Of a stretch of DNA of 64,000 bases, positions 50,718 through 62,700 are shown one piece after another. The notes under the pieces are model-generated. The model was not told the DNA's origin and made no database searches. It worked only from the letters and a program-made list of their open reading frames with translations. This stretch comes from CAYMAZ01 sp964526285 (GTDB lineage Bacteria > Bacteroidota > Bacteroidia > Bacteroidales > DTU049). Within the stretch, counting starts at the first letter, position 1; every line of letters begins with the position of its first letter. A program made the position numbers and the translations under genes. The stretch is from NCBI GenBank assembly GCA_964526285.1, contig CAZGIW010000008.1, positions 1 to 64,000 on the forward strand. Direction: 5' to 3'.

Positions 50718-53700
50718 TTACTGAATAATCAATAGCTTTTCAAACTGGCCTTCGGTTGACACAAATCTGATTCTGTATGCACCTGCAGCTGTATCTGTAA
50801 GTGAAACAGGATGAACTGTACCATTTGTAATATTACTTACATTTTCACTGTAAATAATTCGTCCAGTGATATCATAGATTACAATATCAAACTCAGTGTA
50901 TTTTCCATCCACCATGAATGATATGTTGAATTTTCCATCATCTGATGGATTGGGATAAATTGTTACATATGAATCATTATCAAATTCATGTACTGAAACG
51001 GTAATAGATAATGTTAAACTGAATTCATCCTCACATATACCATTGTATGCAGTTAATGTAACTGTTTTCATACCTGAACTGGTATAAGTGTGAATCGGAT
51101 GTTTGTCAGTTGATGAATTTCCATCACCAAAGTCCCACAGATAGGATGTGGCATTGGTTGATGTATTGATAAATGACACTGTGTAGTTTGTAATCGCGTA
51201 GGTAAACTCAGCTTCAGGCACAGCAAACACCTCAATCTCATATGGATCAGTGTATCCTGATGCACAGCTTCCGCTTTGTACAATTGCTCTATAATGCCAT
51301 GTACCTGCCTGATTTGGCACTTCAGTATAGGTTGGTGAATTGCTCATTGGGATATCAATCCACGCACCCATATTAACACGTTTCTGCCATCCCACAACAG
51401 AACCTGTGAATCCGGTTACAACCATGATATCTGTAGATTCTCCAAGGCAGATTTCAGTCTCATTTCCGTCAATTATGCCCGGAATTGTCGTTGAACCAAC
51501 CTGAATTGTTACCATGTTTGTACTTGTAGAACCACATGATCCACTTCCAATTTCAACTCTGAAATCCCATGTTCCGGGAGTTGATATAACTTCTGAGTAT
51601 GTATTAGCTGTATGCGCTATATCAATCCATGTACCAGCATTGAGGCGTTTTTGCCATTGAACAATGGTACCTGTGTATCCGCTCACCGTCATCAGTCCTG
51701 TTGATTCATTTTCACAAATCGCAGAGTTTGAAGCAGACAGTGTTCCAGCTACAGGCAATGCATGAACATTGATTGCAACAATATTGGATGTCAGTTCATC
51801 ACAAGCTCCGTTCTGAACTTCAACACGGTATTCATACAACCCTGATGTTGCTGGAGTATCAGTATATACATCATTTGTAACAGCAATATCAATCCAGCTT
51901 CCACCATCAACTCTGTATTGCCATTTCACAACGCTTCCTGTATAAGCAGATAAAGTCATCACATCAGTATCAGCACCAAGACAAATATCAGTCATTACTG
52001 CTGAAAGAACGCCGGCAACAGTTGTTTCATCAACAGTAACAATTGCTGCAACTGAGTATGCGCTTCCACATGTTCCGCTCTCCACTTCAGCACGATAATG
52101 CCAAACTCCGGCTGAAACTGGAATTTCACTATATGTATCTGCTGTGTGTGCAATATCTGTCCAGTTGACACCATCATCTGATTTTTGCCACCTGACCACA
52201 TTTCCTGTGTATCCTGTAAGTGTGAGAATACCTGTTGAATAACCTTCACAAATTGAAGTTGTGCCATCAACAAATCCTGCAACCACAGTAGGATATACAT
52301 CTATCAGCCAGATATTGGAATATTCAGCACCACAGACTCCACTTTGCACTTCCACTCTGTATTCATATGTTCCTGCCAATAATGGAGTTTCGTTGTATGT
52401 TGATGAGGTGTGTGTGATATCTGTCCATACACCACCATCAAATCTGTATTGCCATTGAACGATGTTCCCTTCATATCCTGAAAGCGTCATCAATCCTGTG
52501 GGAGCACCAATACAAATCTGAGTATTCAATCCGGCAAGTGTGCCTGCATCGGTAGCCGGATCAACACTTACAAACTGAACTGTTGAATTGGCTGTTCCGC
52601 ATGCTCCACTTTCAACCACAACACGATAATACCATGTTCCGGTTGATGATGGAATTTCCTGATATGTATTGGATGTATGTGAAATATCAGTCCAGATTGC
52701 ACCATCATCTGACTTCTGCCATTTTACAATGTTTCCACTGTATGCTGTCAATGTCAAAACAGGTGTTTGTGAACCTTCACAAATTGTTACACCTCCGTTT
52801 GTCAAAACACCTGCTGCTAGTGCAGGATCTACAGTAACTGACACAACATCTGAGTATGCTGTACCACATGAACCACTCTCTACAAATACACGATATTCAT
52901 AAAGTCCTGCTGTTGCTGGCACTTCTGAATATGTTGCACCTGTGTGCAAAATGTCTGTCCATGTTCCTCCATTGAAACGATATTCCCATTTAACAATGTT
53001 TTCTGAATATCCGGAAAGTGTCATCAAAGGAGTTGATGCTCCAACACAAATTGTTCCGCCACCACTGAGTGTTCCTGTATTCAAAGGAGGATCCACAACG
53101 ATCGTAACAGCATTAGAGAACATTTCACTGACGCCCATTACAACAGCTCTGTATTGCCATGTTCCGGGAGCAGAAGGTGTTTCAAAATAGAAGTTTGCTG
53201 TATGAGTAATTGGCATCCATGCACCTCCGTCAAGTGATTTTTCCCAACGTATAATTGTACCAGTATAGCCTGTGAGTGACATCAATCCAGTAGAAGCTCC
53301 AAAACAGATTGGAGAATTACCACCTGAAAGAGTTCCAGGGTCAGCTCCGTCAACTATAACAGTTGCAATTGATGAGTATTGTGATGTACAAACACCGCTT
53401 GAAATAACAACACGGTACTCCCATGTTCCTGACAAGGCTGGAGTTTCTGAGTATGTAACACCTGTATGAGTGATATCAACCCATCCGCCTCCATTGTGTT
53501 GCTTTTGCCATTTTGTTATGGTTCCGCTATGTCCTGATAATGTCAGGGTTCCTGTTGGATCCCCGAGGAAGATGTTTGTAAGTGCCGGATTTACAGTACC
53601 ACCAACTGCCATAGGGTACACTGTAATTGTGTGAGCAGTTGATAATGCAGTACCACATGTTCCACTTTGAATCTGTGCTCTGTATGAATATGTACCGGCA

Positions 53701-56700
53701 AGTCCTGGTGTTTCCGAATAGGTTGCTCCTGTGTGTGGAATATCTGTCCACATTCCACCATTATAGCTGACCTGCCATTTTACAATACTTCCTGCATAAC
53801 CACTCAGTGTCATGGTGCCTGTTGACTGTCCAAGACAAAGTTCTGTTGATGGACCTGTTAAGTTTCCACCCACAGTAAGAGGATAAACAGTGATAGTAAA
53901 CATTGCAGATTCAAGCTGTCCGCAAACACCACTTTGAACAACAGCACGATAATTCCAGGTTCCTGCTGATGAGGGCACCTCTGAATATGTTGTTGTTGTA
54001 TTAGTGATATCAGTCCAAACTCCTGCATTAAGCTGTTTCTGCCATTTGACAATTGTGCCAGTATGACCGCTGAGTGTTAGTGTACCTGTATTTGTACCAA
54101 GGCACAATTCTGTTAAAGTACCACCCACACTACCCGCAACCGTGGCAGGATAAACTGTAATTGTATGGGTTGTTGAATAAGTCACATTACAAACACCACT
54201 TTGTATAACAGCACGGTACACATATGTTCCGGCTGTTCCTGGAGTTTCAGAATGCGTTGTTGAATTATTCACGATATTCTGCCATGCACCGCCGTCAACA
54301 CTACGCTCCCATCTAACAATTGTTCCTGTATGTGCTGACAGAGTCATAGTTCCGGTTGATGAACCAACACAAATTTCAGTGTTCGCTCCGGCAACATTTC
54401 CTCCTACAGACACTGGATATACAGTAATTGTATGAGCTGATGAAAACTGAGTTCCGCAAATACCACTCTGAACTTCAGCACGATATTCCCATACTCCGGC
54501 TGTACCGGGTACTTCAGAATAAGTTGCACCTGTGTGAGAAATATCAGTCCAGCCTCCACCATTGAGTTGTTTCTGCCATTTTACAATTGTGCCTGTGTAA
54601 CCTGACAGTGTTAGTGTTCCTGTTGAATTGCCAAGACAAATTTCAGTATTGGCACCTGAAACAGATCCACCTGCAGTAACAGGATAAACAGTAATTGTGT
54701 GAATTCCTGAGAATGCTGTACCACAACTACCACTTTCAAGCTGAGCACGATATTCATAAGTTCCGGCAAGTGCTGGCACTTCTGAATAAGTTGCTCCTGT
54801 ATGTGGTATATCAACCCAGCCTCCTGCATTGATTTGCCTTTGCCATTTTACAATTGTTCCTGAATGTCCGGAAAGTGTTAATGTTCCTGTTGGCTGTCCA
54901 AGACAAATTTCTGTGGTTGCCGCTGTCACATTGCCACCTGCAACTGGAGGATAAACAGTGATTGTATGCTCTGCTGAGTTTTCTTCTCCGCAAACACCAC
55001 TCTTAACCACAGCACGATATGCATATGTTCCTGCTGCTCCGGGCACTGCTGAATATGTGGGATTGGTGTGTGCAATATTTGTCCATGCCCCACCATCAAC
55101 ACTTACCTGCCAATTAAGAATTGTACCTGTATATCCACCAAGTGTTAATGTTCCTGTGGATGCGCCAAGGCAAATTTCTGTATTGGGTCCTGTAACTGCT
55201 CCTGCAACTGTTGCAGGGTGAACTGTAATTGTATGTGCTGTAGAATTTGCAGTACCGCAGCTTCCGCTTTGAACAACTGCACGATATGCATATGTTCCTG
55301 ATGATGCTGGTACTTCTGAATAGGTTGCTCCAGTATGTGCAATATCTGTCCATGCTCCACCATCAACACTTACCTGCCATTTCACAATACTACCAGTATA
55401 ACCTCCAAGTGTAAGTGTTCCTGTATTGCTACCAATACAAATTTCTGTTTCCACACCGGTTACATTGCCTCCAACTGTGACAGGATGTACAATCAACATA
55501 TGAACAGTTGAAAAATCAGCAGCACAAACGCCACTCTGAACCTGTGCACGATATTCATAATTACCTGCAAGTGCTGGTACTTCTGAGTATATTGTTCCTG
55601 TATGAGTTATATCAACCCATCCACCTCCATTGTATTGTCTCTGCCATTTCAGAATAGTTCCTGTATGGCCTGATAATGTCAGATTACCTGTTGTATTTCC
55701 AAGACAAACATCTGCTACTCCGGATATAGTGCCTCCAACGGTTAACGGATTTACTTCAATGGTAGCAGGAGCCGAGAATAATTCTACAGTTGTAAACACA
55801 ACAGCTCTGTAATCCCAAATGCCGGATGAAGATGGAACCTCACTATAGGTATCCAGTGTATGGGCTATAGGACTCCATGCACCGCCATCAACTCTCTTTT
55901 CCCATCTTACAATAGAACCACTGTAGCCTGTCAGTGTCATAATCCCTGTGTTACTGCCCAAGCAAATGGGTGAATTACCTCCGATAACACCACCTGCATC
56001 AGAAGGTAACACTTCTATCTGAACAAAAGTTGAGAATTCCTCTGAACACACTCCACTTTGAACTACAGCTCTGTAATCCCAGAAACCAATAAGATTGGGA
56101 GTTTCTGAAAACACAGTACCTGTAAACGGGATATCAGTCCAGGGACCTCCGTCATGACGTTTTTGCCATCTTACAACACTTCCTGTGTGTCCTGATAGAG
56201 TAATATTATCCGTAGGTTGTCCGATAAATATTTGAACAATACCAGTTGAAGTACTACCTCCTACTGTTAAAGGATTAACGGTAATTGAATGTGCTGCTGA
56301 GAAAGCTTCAGCACAAACACCGCTTTGAACTACAGCACGATATTCCCAAACTCCTGACAATGCAGGTGTTTCTGAATAGGTTGCGGCTGTATGAACAATA
56401 TTTACCCAACCACCACCATTGTGTTGTCTTTGCCATCTTACAATATTGCCTGTATAACCGCCAAGAGTTAATGTACCTGTAGCGCTTCCGAGACAAATCT
56501 CTGTACTGGCTCCGGTCACACTTCCGGCAACAGTTGCCGGATAAACTGTAATTGTATGAGCTGAAGAGTATTCAACAGCACATGTTCCGCTTTGAACTAC
56601 AGCACGATATTGATATACTCCTGGTGTACCGGGCGTTGCTGAATGTGTTGTGGTTGTGTTTGTTATATTTTGCCATGCACCACCATCAATACTACGCTCC

Positions 56701-59700
56701 CATCTTACTACTGAACCAGTATGACCAGTTAAGTTCATTGCACCCGTTGAAGCACCAAGACAAATTTCTGTGGTTGCTCCTGAAACACTACCACCAACAG
56801 TAACAGGATGAACTGTGATTGAATGTGCTGCTGAAAAAGCTTCAGCACAAACACCACTTTGAACTACAGCACGATATTCCCAAACTCCTGACAATGCAGG
56901 TGTTTCTGAATAGGTTGCGGCTGTATGAACAATATTTACCCAACCACCACCATTGTGTTGTCTTTGCCATCTTACAATATTGCCTGTATAACCGCCAAGA
57001 GTTAATGTACCTGTAGCGCTTCCGAGACAAATCTCTGTACTGGCTCCGATCACACTTCCGGCAACAGTTGCCGGATAAACTGTCATTGCATGAGCTGAAG
57101 AGTATTCAACAGCACAAGATCCACTTTGAACTACAGCACGATACTGATAGTTACCAGCTGTGCCTGGTGTTTCTGAATGTGTTGTGGTTGTGTTGACAAT
57201 ATTTTGCCATGCTCCACCATCAATACTACGCTCCCATCTTACCACGGTACCTGTATGACCTGAAAGAGTCATTGTTCCGGTTGAACTGCCAAGACAAATC
57301 TCAGTGGTTGCACCTGAAACACTTCCTCCAACTGTAAGAGGATGAACTTCTATTGAATGAGATGTTGAGAAAGCTTCCCCACAAATACCACTCTGAACAG
57401 CAGCACGATATTCATATATGCCTGCTGTTGCAGGTGTTTCTGAATATGTAGCAGCAACATGAGCAATATCTTGCCATACACCACCGTCTATACTACGCTG
57501 CCATTTTGTAATAGTGCCTGAATACCCTCCCAGTGTCATTGTTCCAGTTGATGAACCAAGACAGATTTCAGAATTCACGCCTGTTACACTTCCTGCAACA
57601 GTTGCAGGATAAACTGTAATTGTATGTGCAGTTGAAAAATCATTTGAACAAGTTCCGCTTTTCACTTCAGCTCTGTAATCCCATACTCCTGTTCCGGAAG
57701 GTGTTTCACTGTAAGTAGTATTTGTATTCGTAATACTTGTCCACACACCACCATCCACGCGTTTTTGCCATCTCACAACAGAACCTGTGTGGCCTGACAA
57801 TGTCATCACTCCTGTGGGATCTCCCATACAGATTTCTGTTGTTGCTCCATTCACAGCTCCCGCAACAGTCACAGGATAAACTGTAATTGTATGTAGTGTT
57901 GAATAGGCTTCAGGGCACAAACCACTCTGAACTACAGCACGGTATTCCCATACACCTGCAGTTAATGGTGTTTCATTATAAGTAGTGTTTGTATTTGAAA
58001 TATCAGTCCAGCCACCACCGTTAAGTTGTTTTTGCCACTTAACAATTGTACCTGTATGGCCTGATAGCGTCATAATTCCGGTTTCAAGTCCAAGACATAT
58101 CTCAGTATTTGCTCCGCTTACAGTTCCTCCGGCTGATCCGGGATTCACTGTAATGGCAAACACAACTGAGTATTCTGAAGCACAATTGCCACTCTGCACC
58201 TCTGTTCTGTATTCCCAAAGACCTTCTGAAGCTGGTATTTCACTATGTGTTGTGGTTGTGTTGGTAATATTTGTCCATCCACCACCATTAAGTTGTCTTT
58301 GCCATCTTACAACCGAACCGGTATGACCTGAAAGTGTCATTGTTCCGGTTGACTCGCCTAGACAAATCTGTGTATTTGGGCCATTCACAGCTCCACCAAC
58401 TGTCACAGGATGAACTGTTATTGTATGTGTAGCTGAATATGATTCTGCACAAGAGCCGCTTTGTACAACGGCACGATACTGATAGCTACCAGCTGTGCCT
58501 GGTGTTTCTGAATGTGTTGTGGTTGTGTTGGCTATTGATGTCCAGCCACCTCCGTCAATATTGCGTTCCCATCTTACAATAGAACCTGTATGACCTGATA
58601 ATGTGAGGGTGCCCGTTGAGGCTCCAAGGCAAATCTGTGTTGCTGCCGCTGTTACACTACCACCAACTGAAGCAGGATGCACTGTAATTGTATGAAGACT
58701 TGAGTAAACAGATGTGCAATTGCCACTTCTGACTTCAACACGATAATCATAAACTCCGGCTGTCCCTGGTGTTTCTGAATGAGTCGTTGTCGTATTGGCA
58801 ATATTTGTCCAAATACCACCGTCAATTCTTCTTTGCCATCTGACAATTGAACCAGTATGCCCTGAAAGTGTCATAGTGCCTGTATTGGCTCCAAGACAAA
58901 TTTCTGTATTGACACCATTGAGTGTTCCTCCAACAGAAACAGGATGCACTGTGATTGTATGAGCCGCCGAGAATGTTTCGGCACATGAGCCGCTTTGAAC
59001 TACAGCACGATACTGATAGCTACCAGCTGTGCCTGGTGTTTCTGAATGGGTTGTGGTTGTGTTGGCTATTGATGTCCAGCCACCTCCGTCAATATTGCGT
59101 TCCCATCTTACAATAGAACCAGTATGCCCGGATAATGTCAGTGTGCCTGTTGAGGCTCCCAGACATATCTGTGTTGCAGCTGCTGAAACACTTCCACCAA
59201 CTGAAGCAGGATGCACTGTAATTGTATGAAGACTTGAATAAACAGATGTGCAATTGCCGCTTCTGACCTCAACGCGATAATCATAAACACCTGCTAACAC
59301 AGGAGTCTCAGAATGCGATGTTGTTGTATTAGCAATGTTTGTCCACCCGCCTCCATCAATTCTTCTTTGCCATCTGACAACCGAGCCTGTGTGACCTGAT
59401 AGAGTCATAGTGCCAGTATTGGCTCCAAGACAAATTTCTGTATTGACACCATTGAGAGTACCTCCAACAGAGACAGGATGCACTGTGATTGTATGAGCCG
59501 CTGAGAATGTTTCGGCACATGATCCGCTTTTCACAACAGCACGATACTGATAACTTCCGGCTGTTCCGGGAGTTTCTGAGTGAGTTGTGGTTGTGTTTGC
59601 AATTGTTGTCCAACCACCTCCGTCAATATTACGCTCCCATCTGACAATTGAACCTGCATGACCGGACAATGTCATGGTTCCTGTGGCTGAACCCAGGCAA

Positions 59701-62700
59701 ATTTCTGTATTTGTACCTGTTACAGAACCTCCAACAGAAACGGGATGAACTGTGATTGTATATGATGCAGAGTTAAGGGCTGTACATGTGCCACTTTGCA
59801 CCACTGCTCTATACTCGTATGTGCCAGCGGCACCTGGAGTTTCTGAATGAATATTGTTAGTATTTGTAATATTTTGCCATGCTCCTGCATTGTACCTCCT
59901 TTCCCATCTGACAACTGAACCGGTATATCCGGAAAGAGTTAAGGTCCCTGTAGATTGACCAAGACATATTTCACTGTTTACACCTGATACAGAGCCTGCT
60001 ACGGTTGCAGGATGAACTAAAACAGTAAATGCTGTTGAAAATGCAGCAGGACATGAGCCACTCTGTACCTCTGCACGATACTCCCAGTTTCCTGCAGAAG
60101 CAGGAACTTCACTATAAGTAGTTGCTGTATGTGCAATATCGTTCCATCCACCACCGTTAAGCTGCCTCTGCCATCTCAATACTGAACCTGTGTGACCAGA
60201 CAATGTCAACGTTCCTGTATTTGAGCCAAGACATATTTCAGCATTCACTCCATTTACATTGCCACCAACAGTTGCAGGGTCATTTGTCAATACAACAGCA
60301 GCTGATAGTGGAGATGTTTGTACACCCACAACTACTTGTCCTCTGTATGTACCATTGGCCAATCCTGTAAAATCACGGAACTGGGCATTGCCTGTCCATG
60401 AGTCTAAAATGGTTCCCACATCATCAGTGAGGTGGAAAGTTTGGTTGGTGTTTTCAGATGAGGTAACTCTCACTGTTCCTGTTGCGCAACCAGGAGTTGC
60501 TGAAACTGTAGCAACCGGACCAACAGAAGCATAAGTAAATTCTGGTTCAATAAGAATTGAACCATTTTCACCAAAAACATCAAAAAGCGAAAACCAATCC
60601 CCTGGTGTAGCTGTGCCTATGCTTATCCATGCACTGTTCGGATTACCATCTCCACGAAACTGAGTAATAAAAGAACAAAACTGATGCGTTGTGTAATTAT
60701 GACCTGCATCATAATTGAGTTCATATCCCACAAAGAAATCACCAGTTACATTCACAACCGGAGAAACAGGAATCGTATTATAAGAACCTTCTACAAAATC
60801 AGTAATTGGCAAGGTCGTTGTCCACAACACAGTACCCGGAGAGCCTGTAGATCCATCCCAAATGGTAATTGAAACATTTTTTCCAACACCTTGTGCACTA
60901 TTAATAGCAATATCAATATTTGAAATCTCTCCTGCATAAGAATTGGTGAAAAAATCAGCATATTTATATATTTGATATGTTCCATCAGAACCATGTCCTG
61001 GAATTAATCCGTTAGTCCAATTATAAACAGCAAGACCATCCGTCTCGTACCAATTCGTAATATATTGCGTACCTCCAACAACAACATAACCTGTATCAGT
61101 TTTAGTATCATTACCATGTAAGTTTGCTGTATATAATGTTGTGTTATGATTACCAAGAGTATTGTATGTAATTATGGGAGGAGTTTGGCCTGAGTGTGAT
61201 CCGGGAGTACCTCCATCGAAAGTCCATGTCCATGTTGCTGGAATTCTTATGCTTTCGTCAAAATACTCAACAGTACCACCAAGCGGGATAAAAGGCTGAT
61301 AATTTACAGTCTTTAAGTTTCCAGTTCCATAAAAATCAGAAACAGGTGGTCTTCCTACAACTTCTACATAATTGGTTTTTGTTTCTGTATCACTTCCTGC
61401 TGCATTGGCTGCAGTCAATGAAACATCATACCATCCTGCTACATTATACTGTATTGTGGGATTCTGATCTGAAGCAGTTCCCGGAGTTCCTCCAGGCAAT
61501 TGCCAACTCCAAACAATGGGATTATTTGTTGAGGCATCGTAGAAGGTCGTTGATTCTCCCTCAAATAAAGTAACATGTGTTGGAATGGCATCATCCACAA
61601 TTGAGATATCATCAATGGCCATCTGATAACCATCTGTATATTGATAAACAAAAGCTATTTTAATTGTTTTGTTCTGATAGGCAGCCAGACTTAATACTAC
61701 TTCTGAAACATATTCATTGGTATTTGCTGCAGACCCGAGATTTGACTGTATTGTTGTCCACACACCATCTGCAAGCACTTTCACATAATAATTTGTTTGC
61801 CACGAAGCATCACTAAACCACCAAGTCCAGTATCTGAGTTCAAGTCCTGTTGTATTTGGCAACACAATATCAGGAGAAATTGCCCATGTGAAATCGGGAG
61901 CTGTATATCCGGTAGCCATTGATCCAACACCAGTATGAACATAGTCCTGCCATGCAGCAAAACCATAATTTGCAGAATTGTTAAACCACATTGGGGCAAC
62001 AGCATCTGTTACTGGATTATCATTTAAATTTGTTGTTCTTTTCTGAGTCCATCCTGCTGGTAAAGAACCATCTGTTGTGGCCTCTTCAAAACCTTCAAAA
62101 TAAATTATATTTGGTAAAGTAAAATCTGCTACAGGGGCTAAAATTGGATCAAATGTTATTCTGATATTTGGTCTGTTATTATCAATAGTTCCATTGCCTG
62201 TTGGAGCAGTATTCCCATTCCATCTCTGATGTCTGTTTGTTGAAGCTGTGAACCTCCAATCGCTAGTTCTGTCAGCATTATTCAAATCATGATTTGCCAA
62301 CATAATCACCATAAGATTGTCAATTCCATTATATATAAAAGAATTGTTAAGTACCAGGTCGTGCCAGCCAACAGCATTTGGAGTATACGTTCCGTCAAAA
62401 ACCAAAACTGCATCAGAGATAATATTATCCACAGTTGTCGATGTGAGAGTTGAGGCAGTTGTATGTTTCATATATATCTTTACAGTTCTTAAATCTGCTT
62501 GTGATACATTAGCATACCAGGCTAAACTGGAAATCTGCCCACCACCACCAATTTCAGCTGCAGTATAAATTGAAGCACTTCTTACAAATTTCGCCTGCGC
62601 AGTATTTCTCGAATTACACCCCATAGGGTACAAACTTCCTACTGTTCCTGTTCCAATAATCAGCGGATTGGTTGGAGGAAGTGGAGGGAGTGCTGATACA

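Noticed and set aside
51068..62568. Many open frames of 60-110 codons on both strands inside the giant gene
   Set aside because: They are shadows of the repetitive coding frame; identical shadow frames recur with the repeat period.
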